Shown here: positions 46,001 through 54,568 of the stretch, piece after piece
Layout of the letters: every line of letters begins with the position of its first letter
How positions within the stretch are numbered: position 1 is the stretch's first letter
DNA from: Prosthecobacter debontii
GTDB lineage: Bacteria > Verrucomicrobiota > Verrucomicrobiia > Verrucomicrobiales > Verrucomicrobiaceae
Assembly: GCA_945869675.1 (NCBI GenBank)
Contig: CAMBPS010000002.1
Coordinates: 1 to 64,000 of the forward strand
Length of the DNA: 64,000 nt
Direction: 5' to 3'
Position numbers and translations under genes: made by a program
Notes under the pieces: model-generated
Databases searched by the model: none
What the model was told of the DNA's origin: nothing
The model's input: the letters and a program-made list of their open reading frames with translations, nothing else

Positions 46001-46635
46001 CCATTGCCGATCATGAGTGCGTCCCCATCAGTCACAGGTGCCCGATCCGTCGCACCACCCATATCCCAAGTGCCGTCGGTTTCGCGACCATCGATGTAAC
46101 CTTTGATGCTCTTTGATTTGCCAAAGGTATACGTTACCGCGATGTGATGCCAGCCTCCGCCAACCATCCGATCCTTAGACCACCAGCGATGCCAATCCCC
46201 TTTTCTATCCGGCGCATTGGCGCTGTGAAATAGAAAACCAATTTGGCCATTCTGAAGCCGCAACGCGTAATTCTGATTATTCGCTCCTAACTCCTTCGTT
46301 CCTAGCCGCCCTTTGCCGAGAATGTAAGGCGTGCCTGTCAAATCGGCCAGTTTCACCCAGGCCTCAAGGGTGATGGTCTCATTCAACCCGAAGCGTAGTT
46401 CGTGGCTATCTGCAATCTTGAGTGGCGTCTTCACGTCAAAACGGCGTGCGGTATTGGTCTGCGAAAAACCAGGGTAAGTCGGCGCACGTGGTCCTGCTTC
46501 TTTGGCATCTTCGAAGTGCCACTGCATCAGCGGCACGATCTTGACCTTTTCGGGGATATCAAGACCCCCAGAGTCGCTTTGGGCCATGGCGACGGCAGGC
46601 AAAAGGAGAGTGCAGAGAAAAGCAGAACGTGTCAT
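43018..46635 (-). CDS. LamG / cytochrome c-like / DUF1549-DUF1553 protein
   Basis: From ATG 46635 the product has 1205 residues with a signal peptide (MTRSAFLCTLLLPAVAMAQS). Domains in order: LamG-type jelly roll (about 40-260; DSHELRFGLNETITLEAWVK, GWLDDVAIYRG), a PA14-like segment (about 270-400), and a planctomycete cytochrome c-like domain with heme motif CIECH near 548 and a Met ligand candidate in DRMPPKGERLT. The DUF1549 region follows (FLRRVYLDTVGVPPTLEEIG) with a second CARCH near 782, then DUF1553 (QVMANRIWSRFMGRGIVDPV). Such proteins usually stand beside DUF1501 genes; none is present here. Extracytoplasmic redox-linked function is assumed, its reaction unknown. Confidence 0.9.
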   Translation of the reverse strand: MTRSAFLCTLLLPAVAMAQSDSGGLDIPEKVKIVPLMQWHFEDAKEAGPRAPTYPGFSQTNTARRFDVKTPLKIADSHELRFGLNETITLEAWVKLADLTGTPYILGKGRLGTKELGANNQNYALRLQNGQIGFLFHSANAPDRKGDWHRWWSKDRMVGGGWHHIAVTYTFGKSKSIKGYIDGRETDGTWDMGGATDRAPVTDGDALMIGNGSTLGASHALSGWLDDVAIYRGKIDAEVLKSRYQFVSPPPPIAQKEVPTGRVLVQIAEEGMPESNAWPSEPPKVAESYLEDVFGFLEVPQKYVDTGVRGERHIPFLLRAAASVTFPKGKHRLLLRARGATNLFLDGKSVLNTPFPPNDSDGHHLVSDQKDYLNLGSDFRFVPPGNREAWCEITGTGKPQFIVLETVVGSFAGKSVRRPELGETVVAWSPEGSDSWKLLSPGKRDVPYHDQGLAVYEAERRKHYEAVNAKARATMRTKYEGYWSKRRDAAKQWLAKSKESQVPELPQGFPEGNEIDRFIAARIATVSNQAAHQGSIDFFKEVQPLFEAKCIECHRGAKAKGGLKLDALTDALKGGKSDGAGITPGNPSESSILARIHSEDEDDRMPPKGERLTKDQIATLTKWIEEGANWPEIKADHLTLTQLADDLTFLRRVYLDTVGVPPTLEEIGTFQKNHDRKAVIDNLLADPRWADHWMGYWQDVLAENPNILNPTLNNTGPFRWWLYESLQDNKPMDLFVTELLRQKGSERLGGPAGFGTASQNDVPMAAKGTIVSAAFLGVEMKCARCHDSPTNKSMQEDLFNLAAMLGAKEIELPITSTVSTDKIIAAGRKPLIQVTLKPGTKVQPKWPFAEFCDESAAALAVDPKDTRDQLATMITAPQNERFAQVMANRIWSRFMGRGIVDPVDDWEKGKATHPELLRWLGREFVRGGYDVKKLARIILNSAAYQRATDSTLKETSPLYTSPAPRRLYAEQIVDSLFAATGKPFRTEEVCLDIDNTRDLKNAIHLGKPHRSWMLTSTSNERDRPSLNLPRIQAVTDVLAAFGWRGSRQDPTSKRDADPNVLQPAILSNGTVGIWLTRLSADHGVTQLALKKQSVDQFIDQLFLKLLTRHPSAEEKELYTKHLSAGFNSRLNQPSQVASLESTRSREKYVSWSNHLDSEATTVRMAQESAARAGDPPTDRLHSEWRQRLEDILWAMLNAPEWAFSP

Positions 46636-46907
46636 TCTGTTAATAACGGTGATTTGAGGCATCTTTCAGCACTAAGCTCACCCCACTTTCGTGAGGGAGA
46701 AAATGGGCCTGACTATGATAAAGCGGCAGCTTGTAACCAGATGACCTTGAGATAATTCCAGCCTTTGAACGTTCAACTGACTGCAAATTGATGACGAATT
46801 TGGCGAGAAGACTCTTGGCAAGACCAACGACGGTGATTAGCCCCCGCACCAAGAATGATCGTGCAGCGCCATTGCCTTTATTCAGGTTGATGTCATGATA
46901 AACGCTC

Positions 46908-47714
46908 ATGAACTTTCCTTTTGGAATTTTGTCCATCTCCGGACGTTGGTTTCTCGATTTCCTTGCCTATCTCGGGGAGCTAGGCGCGCTCACTGGCGAG
47001 TTGGTCGAGTCGATCAAATTGGGTGCCGTCCGCGGGCGACTGATGCTGCAACAAATTGTCACCATCGGCTATGGATCACAGGCCGTCGTGATCGTGACAG
47101 GGGCTTTTACAGGCGCTGTTTTCACAGCGCAGTCTTATTTTAAATTCAAAGATTTCGGCATCGAATCTTCGGTCGGGGGAATCGTCAGTGTCTCTCTCTT
47201 TCGCGAATTAGGACCTGTTCTGGCGGGTTTGATGGTGACCGGCCGTGTCGGGGCCTCCATGGCGGCGGAGATTGGCACCATGAAAGTCAGTGAGCAGATT
47301 GATGCCCTGCGAGTGATGGGAGCACACCCCGTGGATTATCTGGTGCTGCCACGTTTTTTAGCGATGCTCATTTCTATGCCCCTACTCATTTCGGAGTGCA
47401 TTGCTTTCGGACTGGCGGCTTCCTTCATAGTCGGGACAGGGATTTTTAATATTCCCTACGCTTGGTATTGGAAGCATGTGGTCGATCATACAGCCTTAGA
47501 GGATGTTAGTTTTAGCATGATTAAAGGCTTCGTTTTTGGCATCCTCATCGTCCTGATTTCCTGTCATCAGGGACTCATTGCCAACAATGGCGCCGTGGGT
47601 GTGGGACTCGGCACGACACGTGCCGTCGTTTATTCTTCTTTGTCGCTTCTAGTTTGTAACTTTTTCCTGACTTTCCTCCTGAACTACTTCTTCCCGCTTG
47701 GCAGCGCGTTGTGA
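46908..47714 (+). CDS. mlaE: MlaE-family ABC transporter permease
   Basis: This 268-residue membrane protein has five to six hydrophobic segments (AVVIVTGAFTGAVFTAQSYF; LAMLISMPLLISECIAFGLA; GFVFGILIVLISCHQGLIA). The MlaE signature is ELGPVLAGLMVTGRVGASMAAEIGTMKVSEQIDAL, cited here only by its position near residues 100-135. It is the inner-membrane permease of a phospholipid transport system that maintains outer-membrane asymmetry. It is followed by the ATPase (9 bp gap) and an MCE-domain protein. MlaB and MlaC equivalents are not present in this window. Confidence 0.94.
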   Translation: MNFPFGILSISGRWFLDFLAYLGELGALTGELVESIKLGAVRGRLMLQQIVTIGYGSQAVVIVTGAFTGAVFTAQSYFKFKDFGIESSVGGIVSVSLFRELGPVLAGLMVTGRVGASMAAEIGTMKVSEQIDALRVMGAHPVDYLVLPRFLAMLISMPLLISECIAFGLAASFIVGTGIFNIPYAWYWKHVVDHTALEDVSFSMIKGFVFGILIVLISCHQGLIANNGAVGVGLGTTRAVVYSSLSLLVCNFFLTFLLNYFFPLGSAL

Positions 47715-47723
47715 TCTGAGACC

Positions 47724-48488
47724 ATGGCCACCCTTTCATACGAAGAACCTTTCATCCGCATCACAGGACTCAAAAAGAGCTTCGGTGAACAAAAAACGCT
47801 ACAAGGTGTGGATCTGGACATCTATCACGGTGAGACGTTGGTGCTGATCGGTCCGAGTGGTGAAGGAAAAAGCGTGCTTTTGAAACACATCATTGGCCTG
47901 CTAAACCCCGATGATGGCAAAGTCGAGTTAGAAGGAACCGACCTCAGTCACATGAAGGAGCGCGAGCTGCTAAAGATGCGTCGGCGCATGGGCTACCTAT
48001 TTCAAAACGCAGCTCTTTTTGACAGTCTAACGGTCGCCCAAAACGTGGCCTTTCCATTACTCGAAGCCGGCCTTCGAAACCGAGCCGAAATCTATAAGCG
48101 GGTGCAAGAGGCCCTGGAACTCGTTGAACTGGGTGAGCACAAAGACAAAATGCCCGTCAATCTTTCTGGTGGCATGAGAAAGCGCGTCGGCATCGCCCGC
48201 GCCATTATTGGCAAGCCTGACTGCGTTCTTTACGATGAGCCGACTGCGGGCCTAGACCCCATCGTCACGGACGTCATCGATCTCATGATTCAGCGACTGC
48301 AAAAGCGATTCCAAGTCACCAGCATCGTCATTACGCATGACATGGGTAGCGTCTTCAAAATTGCAGATCGGGTGGCCATGTTAAAAAACGGTGTCATTTA
48401 TTTCATCGGCACTCCTGATGAGATGAAACAATCTCCTGATCCTGAAATTCAAAACTTCATCGCAGGCCGCTCCGGCATGTGTGCCTAA
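47724..48488 (+). CDS. mlaF: MlaF-like ABC transporter ATP-binding protein
   Basis: This 254-residue ATPase has Walker A GPSGEGKS near residue 46, signature LSGGMRKRVGIARAI near 150, Walker B CVLYDEPTAGLDP and the switch histidine in VITHDM. The LSGGM signature form is typical of MlaF/Ttg2A. It powers lipid movement through the MlaE permease on the cytoplasmic side. It is 9 bp after mlaE and 6 bp before the MCE gene, a tight operon. Confidence 0.95.
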   Translation: MATLSYEEPFIRITGLKKSFGEQKTLQGVDLDIYHGETLVLIGPSGEGKSVLLKHIIGLLNPDDGKVELEGTDLSHMKERELLKMRRRMGYLFQNAALFDSLTVAQNVAFPLLEAGLRNRAEIYKRVQEALELVELGEHKDKMPVNLSGGMRKRVGIARAIIGKPDCVLYDEPTAGLDPIVTDVIDLMIQRLQKRFQVTSIVITHDMGSVFKIADRVAMLKNGVIYFIGTPDEMKQSPDPEIQNFIAGRSGMCA

Positions 48489-48494
48489 ATCCCT

Positions 48495-49559
48495 ATGAAT
48501 TCTCATCGTAAAACTGATATCCTCGTCGGCATGTTCCTCTTTGTAGGATTACTGCTGCTAGCTGCGCTTATTCTACAATTCGGCAGCTTACGCAGTTATT
48601 TCCGAGATTCCTATGTTCTGAAAGTAGCCTTCCCCAAAGCCTCTGGCATCAAAGAAGGGTCTCCCGTGTACCTCGGCGGATCTAAAGTTGGTAAAGTCCT
48701 ATATCACCCGCGTCTGAATGACACCTATTCAGGCGTCATCATTGATTTGGAAATCTTTGATAGCGTGCAAATTCCCATGGAATCTGCCATCGCCATCGGC
48801 TCAGACGGCCTTATGGGAGATGCTATGATCGAGATCCAACCCTCTGAAAAAGAGGCCAAAGAGTTCGTGCCTCATGATTACAAAAAAATCATCAAAGGCC
48901 AAGCCGGAGGTGGCCTTTCAGATCTACAAACACAGGCCGAGCAAGTGGGTAAAAAAGTCGATCTCGTGCTGGATGACGTGCGCACAGCCCTAGTGGACAT
49001 CAAGGGGGCTATGGCAAAGATCAACCAAGGCGCGCTCTCCGATGCCACGATCAATGACTTCAAACAAAGCATGGAGCACCTGAACAAAACCATGACTCGT
49101 GTGGACGATAAAGTGCTCGGCGAAGACAATGCCAATAACCTTAAGGCCGCACTCGCCGATTTAAAAGACGCATCTGCCAGCTTCAAATCCAGTGCTAAAA
49201 ACGTCGAAGAATCCACCAAGCGCCTTGGGCCTATGTTTGATAAGCTCGACCCCGCCATTGGCAAAGTGGACAAGGTGATGACCACGGCAGATGACTCCCT
49301 GCAATCCATCAAAAAAACTGCTGACAGCTTTGCCATTGCCGCCAAAAACATCACCACAGGCAAAGGCCTGCTGGGCGCACTCACCAATGACGCCGAACTT
49401 AAAACCGAGTTCAAAGATCTAATCTCCAACCTCAAGCGCAATGGCGTGATCTTTTACAAAAACAGCGCCGACAAAGAACGCAGTGAATCGACTCCGAGCC
49501 ATGCATCTCTAGAGCCTGCTGCGTCAGCCACAGGCTTAAAACCCATCTTTGGTCGTTAA
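48495..49559 (+). CDS. mlaD: MCE-domain (MlaD-like) substrate-binding protein
   Basis: This 354-residue protein has one N-terminal membrane helix (DILVGMFLFVGLLLLAALIL). An MCE domain follows at about 38-120 (YVLKVAFPKASGIKEGSPVY, LGGSKVGKV, ESAIAIGSDGLMGDAMIEIQ). A long helical tail with repeated short segments comes next (about 155-310; TMTRVDDKVLGEDNANNLKA, KVDKVMTTADDSLQSIKKTA). The tail is longer than in E. coli MlaD and may form a coiled-coil or barrel extension in the periplasm. Third gene of the mlaEFD operon. Confidence 0.92.
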   Translation: MNSHRKTDILVGMFLFVGLLLLAALILQFGSLRSYFRDSYVLKVAFPKASGIKEGSPVYLGGSKVGKVLYHPRLNDTYSGVIIDLEIFDSVQIPMESAIAIGSDGLMGDAMIEIQPSEKEAKEFVPHDYKKIIKGQAGGGLSDLQTQAEQVGKKVDLVLDDVRTALVDIKGAMAKINQGALSDATINDFKQSMEHLNKTMTRVDDKVLGEDNANNLKAALADLKDASASFKSSAKNVEESTKRLGPMFDKLDPAIGKVDKVMTTADDSLQSIKKTADSFAIAAKNITTGKGLLGALTNDAELKTEFKDLISNLKRNGVIFYKNSADKERSESTPSHASLEPAASATGLKPIFGR

Positions 49560-49620
49560 CTTTGCTGACTCGGCTTGGCATAAGCTGAGCCGAATGGCGC
49601 AGGAGTCTAGAAGGAAGGAT

Positions 49621-50790
49621 TCACTTCTTCTTATCCCATTCGTTGGCTTTCACGACTTCAGCGATCGTTGCTTTGAGTGCGAAGTCATCCGGCAGAACTT
49701 TGAACTTGATGAGGTAATCCATGGCTTTGAGAAAGGTCAGGGCATCACCCTTTCGTGACTCCAGCTTTTCTTTGGGCGTATCTTTTAGATGGTCGATGAA
49801 TTGACGCGCCGCCGCGAGACCAGACTCACGCGCTGCTGGGTCATCGGCATAACAGAGGCTTTCTAGCAAGCGGTACATCTTAGCATTTCCCTCGAGTTTC
49901 GCTGCATCTTGTCGGAGGTCTTTCGCAATCTCACGGCGCTTTGCCGCTACAGCAGCTTCGCTCATGCGGCTGTATTCGCCACCTTCACTCGCTCGTTTGG
50001 GCAGGGGACGGTACCAGATATTGCGATAGCGAACTGGATTGCCATGATCCTGAAGTTTCAGCGGGCCTTTCTCTGGGAAGGCACGGGATTTTGACCGTGA
50101 TTTATGTCCACCACCACCTTCAAGAGGTGTGTGATCTTGCGTGAGAACACCATTCACAAAAACCGTGATATAGCCAGGATCGATCTCCTGCCCATCCTTG
50201 AACAATGGACGCCGAAAGACAATGTCGTAAGTCTGCCATTCACCCGGAGCGTGCAGGGCATTGACCAGTGGTGGATTGATGCCGTAGATGGACGAAGCAA
50301 AGCCATCGGCATAAGTTGGGTTCTTATAATTATCCAGCACCTGCACTTCCACTTGCCCCATCAGGAAAACACCGCTGTTACCGCGCCCCTGGCTATTGCC
50401 TTCCACCTTACTCGGCGCACTCCATTCGAGGTGAAGTTGGCAGTCAGCGAACTCTTCCTTGCTGCGAATGTAACCACTGCCTGGCACGCATTGCAAAACG
50501 CCCTCTTTCACTTCCCATTGGGTCGGTTCAGCAGGCTTCTTGTCTGCTTGCCATTTTTCAATCTCTTCAGCCTTACCTCCAAACAAAATAATGGCGTCAG
50601 AGGGTGGATTCCCGGGCCTTTCCTGAGAACTGAAAGTCCCTGGCTCGACCCGCATTGGCTGAGGCCGATTCATGTCATGAATCGCCCAGGGATGCGTGGC
50701 ATCCGGTGCATCCCCGTAAAAACCACCTTCGGCCAAAGCCGCTGAGGTGAGAAAAGTCAGTGCAAAAGTGTGAAGCGTGAATGAAGTCAT
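49621..50790 (-). CDS. DUF1080 (3-keto-disaccharide hydrolase-like) secreted protein
   Basis: Starting at ATG 50790 gives 389 residues with a signal peptide (MTSFTLHTFALTFLTSAALA). The DUF1080 jelly-roll runs about from 40 to 230: EGVLQCVPGSGYIRSKEEFA, CQLHLEWSAPSKVEGNSQGR, NSGVFLMGQVEVQVLDNYKN and HAPGEWQTYDIVFRRP. The C-terminal 120 residues are helical and charged (MYRLLESLCYADDPAARESG). Characterised DUF1080 members hydrolyse 3-keto-disaccharides, and the Gfo/Idh/MocA proteins in the window could supply 3-keto sugars (inference). It is convergent with mlaD. Confidence 0.88.
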   Translation of the reverse strand: MTSFTLHTFALTFLTSAALAEGGFYGDAPDATHPWAIHDMNRPQPMRVEPGTFSSQERPGNPPSDAIILFGGKAEEIEKWQADKKPAEPTQWEVKEGVLQCVPGSGYIRSKEEFADCQLHLEWSAPSKVEGNSQGRGNSGVFLMGQVEVQVLDNYKNPTYADGFASSIYGINPPLVNALHAPGEWQTYDIVFRRPLFKDGQEIDPGYITVFVNGVLTQDHTPLEGGGGHKSRSKSRAFPEKGPLKLQDHGNPVRYRNIWYRPLPKRASEGGEYSRMSEAAVAAKRREIAKDLRQDAAKLEGNAKMYRLLESLCYADDPAARESGLAAARQFIDHLKDTPKEKLESRKGDALTFLKAMDYLIKFKVLPDDFALKATIAEVVKANEWDKKK

Positions 50791-51074
50791 GGCAGATTTG
50801 AAGAATAGACTCAAAAGCATCTGGGGCAATGATCCTTTCATTAAGTCCAAAGCTGAGACAGAGCGCAACACGTTAGGTCTGGCACGGAGACGTTAGATCC
50901 AGAACGAACTGACTGTTGGTCCGACTCGAAATGTTTGAGCCCGCACCGGGCGTCGTCAATGCATGGGTAAGCTTGGTTTAGGATGAGGTGACAGGCTGAT
51001 CGTCCAAGGACGAATGGGAGCACTGACTGAGCTTAGCCCAGTGGAGGATGGCTGAGTCAGCCAGCAGAGCAAGG

Positions 51075-53075
51075 TCAAGGCGCCAGCACGCACTTTTGGA
51101 TGCCTACTTCTCCTTCAAAGGCAATGAAATTGAGTTGCGCCTTTTTCTCCGCCAAAAGGGCATGTTGGGCCTTCAACGTGATCCCGGCGAATTCGACGAT
51201 GAGTTCGTTCCCTTTGAACGTGAGGCGTAATGTCTGCCACTCGCTCGATTTGAACTTCACGCGTTGTTTGCCGAGCTGAATCGTTTCTTGATCCTTCGTG
51301 AGAGGATTGATGGCAATGTCGAGATTCGCATGCGAGAGCACCACGCGGTAGCTTTGTTTGTTTTCAACCGTGTGAATGCGCAGCGAGTGACGATCTGCTT
51401 CGCCAAGGCGGAGTTGGAATTCGAGCACCCCATCGGTGAACGACGTGGGGCCCGTTAGGGTGGCACCTTTGCTATCAGACTTACCAAACATGGCTCCATC
51501 GCGTGCGGTCCATCCTTTGCCTTTGAAGGTCGTGAGATCGACGTGCTCTGCGTTGGCGAGCGGCGGCAGCTCGGCAAAGGCAGGTTTCGGCTTCAGGCCA
51601 GCCGGAGGCAGTTCACGACTGTAACCGCCGTCGCGGTAGCGATTGAGTAGGGCTTCCAACTCTTTCACCAAGACCGGTAGCTGCGCGCTGAGTTCGTTCC
51701 CTTCGGCAATGTCGGCTTTCAGGTCATAGAGCTGGGGTTTGAACTGAACAGCATGTGCTTTTTTCGCCGCAGGTTTCACGTCATCCGCAGGAATACCTTC
51801 AATCCATTTGTAGCCGCCTTTGCGAATGGCAAAATTACCATCGGCACTGTGGACGATCACGTCGGGACGCAACGGGCCTTCGTAGGTTTGGCCAAACCAA
51901 GCTTTGGAGACATCGTGGCTATCCTCGGCACCATCGCTGGCTTTGGGCAAAGCGGCAGCCGTGATGCTGGCAATGCTGGCAAGGGTATCAACAAGGCTGA
52001 TCGTCTCATCGCAGACTGTGCCCGCTGGAACATGGCCAGGCCAACGCACAAGGTATGGCACACGGAAGCCGCCTTCCCACACATCATGCTTGCCACCACG
52101 AAACGGCCCTACGGGCTTCAATCCGGCCTTCTGAGCATCGGTTTGCACTAGGTTGGCATTCTCCGGTTTGTTCACGCCGCCGTTGTCGCTGCTGAAGAGC
52201 ACCAGCGTGTTGTCTGCCAAGCCTTGTTTGTCTAGCGCAGCAAGCACGCGGCCCACACTAAGGTCCAGATCACCGATGAAGTCGCAGAACGGTCCACCTT
52301 TGCTTTTACCTGCCGTGGCCTTCGATGGCGTGATCGGGTTATGCACGGCAACTGGCGTGAAATAGACAAAAAAAGGCTTGTCATTTTTTTGCTGGCGAAT
52401 CCAGGTCACCAGCTTGTCGGTCAGCGTTTCCATCACATTTTCGTCCACACGTTTCGGAGCATTCAATTCGAGCGTTTTGGTCGGTTTCCCCTTCTGCTGG
52501 CCGATCGTGAAATATGGCGGACTCGGCGAGGTAGGGCTGTTCTTGTTCAGGCCATAGACCCAATGATCTTCGACATAGACACCACTGAGATCGCCGTGAT
52601 TCGCAGGCACACCAAAGTGATAATCAAAGCCAATCTCCAGCGGCCCAGGCTTCAGCTCCTTCGTGTAATCACACTTCTCCGCCGTACCATAGCCGAGATG
52701 CCATTTGCCGACTGCTGCGCAGTTGTAGCCCTGTTGTTTCAGCATCGAGGCCACGGTGATCCGCGTCGTCTCGATGTGTAGCGGAGCGGTGGTACCCAGC
52801 ACCTCACTGATCAACGATGTACGCCAGCAGTAGCGCCCCGTCATCAGCGCATAACGCGTTGGCGAGCAGACGGACGAGGTCGTATTCGCATCCGTAAAGC
52901 GGCGACCTTCCTTCGCGAGGCGGTCGATATTCGGCGTGCTGACCAACTCAGGATTCGCCCCGTAGCAGCCCACACTGCCCCAGCCGAGGTCATCACTGAG
53001 GATCACGATGACGTTCGGCTTCACCGCGTAGAGCGAAGGACAAAAAGCGAGGAAAAAGAGAATGAGGCGGTGCAT
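51075..53075 (-). CDS. Secreted sulfatase with C-terminal jelly-roll domain
   Basis: From ATG 53075 the product has 666 residues with a signal peptide ending in SLYAVKPN. The active-site nucleophile Cys70 is in CSPTRYALMTGR, the Cys-type sulfatase signature converted to formylglycine. Metal ligands Asp28-Asp29 are in ILSDDLGWG, and FSSDNGGVN provides the later Asp-Asn pair. After the sulfatase domain (to about 480) comes a domain of about 170 residues like DUF1080/LamG (FTDGVLEFQLRLGEADRHSL; SEWQTLRLTFKGNELIVEFA). This probably binds the glycan. It removes sulfate from polysaccharide outside the cell. Companion sulfatase-maturing enzyme not in window. Confidence 0.93.
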   Translation of the reverse strand: MHRLILFFLAFCPSLYAVKPNVIVILSDDLGWGSVGCYGANPELVSTPNIDRLAKEGRRFTDANTTSSVCSPTRYALMTGRYCWRTSLISEVLGTTAPLHIETTRITVASMLKQQGYNCAAVGKWHLGYGTAEKCDYTKELKPGPLEIGFDYHFGVPANHGDLSGVYVEDHWVYGLNKNSPTSPSPPYFTIGQQKGKPTKTLELNAPKRVDENVMETLTDKLVTWIRQQKNDKPFFVYFTPVAVHNPITPSKATAGKSKGGPFCDFIGDLDLSVGRVLAALDKQGLADNTLVLFSSDNGGVNKPENANLVQTDAQKAGLKPVGPFRGGKHDVWEGGFRVPYLVRWPGHVPAGTVCDETISLVDTLASIASITAAALPKASDGAEDSHDVSKAWFGQTYEGPLRPDVIVHSADGNFAIRKGGYKWIEGIPADDVKPAAKKAHAVQFKPQLYDLKADIAEGNELSAQLPVLVKELEALLNRYRDGGYSRELPPAGLKPKPAFAELPPLANAEHVDLTTFKGKGWTARDGAMFGKSDSKGATLTGPTSFTDGVLEFQLRLGEADRHSLRIHTVENKQSYRVVLSHANLDIAINPLTKDQETIQLGKQRVKFKSSEWQTLRLTFKGNELIVEFAGITLKAQHALLAEKKAQLNFIAFEGEVGIQKCVLAP

Positions 53076-53152
53076 GGGGCCTCTTAAACGCAGCAATTGA
53101 AACAGATTTTCATTCCGTTGAGCCAAAACTTTTTAAAGCATGGACAACCTAA

Positions 53153-53172
53153 AGTAGGGTTACACCCCATGG
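53153..53172. repeat. REP-like short repeat, copy 1
   Basis: The word AGTAGGGTTACACCCCATGG, with a GGGT/ACCC-type core, stands 34 bp before the csbD start. It recurs with two changes at 53703-53722. Confidence 0.55.
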
Positions 53173-53205
53173 TTCTGCTGAAAAAATCAAGCAACCGTGT
53201 GACCT

Positions 53206-53409
53206 ATGACAACAATCGAAATCAAAGGCGACTGGAACATCCTTAAAGGCAACCTCAAACAAAAGTGGGCGAGGCTAACGGATGACGATCTTCAGCTAAT
53301 TGAAGGCCAAGAAGATGAACTTCTAGGCCGCATCCAAAAACGCACTGGCGAAAGTCGTGAAGCCGTAGAAGCCACGATCGAAGAATACCGTGCGGCCCTT
53401 GCGATCTAA
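53206..53409 (+). CDS. CsbD-family stress response protein
   Basis: This 67-residue protein carries the CsbD motif KGDWNILKGNLKQKWARLTD followed by the family region LIEGQEDELLGRIQKRTG. It is a small, charged, helical cytoplasmic protein. CsbD-family genes are induced by general stress in several bacteria, and the molecular role is unknown. It is the first gene of a plus-strand envelope-stress group (entericidin-like, BON, DUF6600). Confidence 0.93.
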   Translation: MTTIEIKGDWNILKGNLKQKWARLTDDDLQLIEGQEDELLGRIQKRTGESREAVEATIEEYRAALAI

Positions 53410-53469
53410 ACAAGCATTGGCACACGGCCAGCCGTGAAGCGCCCCTACCACATCAGCCCAGATCAAACC

Positions 53470-53613
53470 ATGAAAACAAAACACACACGTCTCAGTCTCC
53501 TTCTCCTCCTCTCCATTCTCGGAAGCATGATCGGCTCAAGTTGCCGGACATTCCGAGGCTTTGGCCAAGATGTCAAGCACGCAGGAACTCATATCGAACA
53601 CGCGGCACGTTAG
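53470..53613 (+). CDS. Entericidin A/B-like small lipoprotein
   Basis: This 47-residue peptide starts with MKTKHTRLSLLLLLSILGSM and has the lipobox-like GSSC. The mature part CRTFRGFGQDVKHAGTHIEH matches the entericidin pattern (Cys-N-T-x-x-G-x-G-x-D, then a short amphipathic helix). Entericidins are small membrane lipoproteins linked to stationary phase and envelope stress. It lies 60 bp after csbD and was found by reading the gap directly. Confidence 0.85.
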   Translation: MKTKHTRLSLLLLLSILGSMIGSSCRTFRGFGQDVKHAGTHIEHAAR

Positions 53614-53702
53614 TCTCTGCTGCCATTCGATAACGAGGCGCTGTCGCAACCCCCATGAGGTTTGTAACAGCGCCTTTTCATGTCCCGTCATTAGTAGCGA
53701 AG

Positions 53703-53722
53703 AGTAGGGTTAGACCCCATCG
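53703..53722. repeat. REP-like short repeat, copy 2
   Basis: The word AGTAGGGTTAGACCCCATCG matches the copy at 53153-53172 in 18 of 20 bases. The two copies bracket csbD and the entericidin-like gene. Confidence 0.55.
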
Positions 53723-53755
53723 CTTTAGATCCCACAATGGCTCAACGTGAGATCC

Positions 53756-54568
53756 ATGAAAATCCACACCACATCGCAAGTCCGTCATCCCATTCAAAAG
53801 CACATCAGTGCCCCATGTTTGACACTGGCCCTGACCGCCATTTTACTGAGTCAGACTTCACTCAAGGCTACAGAAACAGATGACCGCATTGTCGAGTCAG
53901 CCAACTCGTCCTATGTCTTCAAAACTTATCTCGCCAAGGACACGGTCAAAACAGACTCTGTCGATGGCGTGGTGACTCTGACAGGCAGCGTCCATGAAGA
54001 ATCCCACCGAATGCTGGCCCAAGACACCGTCGCAGGACTGCCTGGCGTCAAGAGCGTGAACAACCAAATTCAAACGAAAGAAAGTCCTCCGGAAAATTCA
54101 GATACTTGGCTTTACATGAAAGTGAAAAGCACGCTTGCCTATCATCGCAGCGTGAGTGCTTTTAACACTCAGGTCGAAATCAAAGAAGGCGTGGCAACCC
54201 TGAAAGGAGAAGCGTCCAGCCAAGCCCAGAAAGACCTAGTGACTGAGTTCTGCCAAGATGTGATCGGCATCAAAAGCGTGAGCAATGAAATGACCGTGAC
54301 CAACCCAAGTCAACCTTCAGCTCCGACCCTCGCAGAAATGATTGATGACGCATCGATCACTGCGCAGGTCCGGATGGCTCTGCTGTCTCACCGCTCAACG
54401 AGCAATCTGCGCACTTCGGTGACGACCGCTGAGGGTGTCGTCACCGTCAGTGGCAAGGCAGAGAATATCGCTGAGAAATCCCTCGTGACAAAGCTTGTCA
54501 CGGACATCCATGGCGTCAAAAGCGTGATCAATAACATGACCGTCATTACGACGGCCGCCGCTAACTAA
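53756..54568 (+). CDS. Periplasmic triple-BON-domain (OsmY-like) protein
   Basis: From ATG 53756 the protein has 270 residues (a GTG at 53747 is the alternative start). A signal peptide (ISAPCLTLALTAILLSQTSL) precedes three BON domains, each with a central VxxxxGxVTLxG-type strand: SVDGVVTLTGSVHEESHRML, EIKEGVATLKGEASSQAQKD and TAEGVVTVSGKAENIAEKSL. Each ends in a GVKSVxNxMTV-like strand. BON proteins such as OsmY bind phospholipid or stabilise the envelope under osmotic stress. It belongs to the local stress-envelope group. Confidence 0.93.
   Translation: MKIHTTSQVRHPIQKHISAPCLTLALTAILLSQTSLKATETDDRIVESANSSYVFKTYLAKDTVKTDSVDGVVTLTGSVHEESHRMLAQDTVAGLPGVKSVNNQIQTKESPPENSDTWLYMKVKSTLAYHRSVSAFNTQVEIKEGVATLKGEASSQAQKDLVTEFCQDVIGIKSVSNEMTVTNPSQPSAPTLAEMIDDASITAQVRMALLSHRSTSNLRTSVTTAEGVVTVSGKAENIAEKSLVTKLVTDIHGVKSVINNMTVITTAAAN

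Noticed and set aside
46640-46936. 98-codon minus-strand frame between the DUF1549 gene and mlaE
   Set aside because: It overlaps both the DUF1549-gene start and the mlaE start, has no family features, and the interval is better read as a divergent promoter region.
49570-49596. Hairpin between mlaD and the DUF1080 gene (TCGGCT/AGCCGA)
   Set aside because: The stem is short with a long loop and there is no T-run on either strand, so a terminator cannot be supported.
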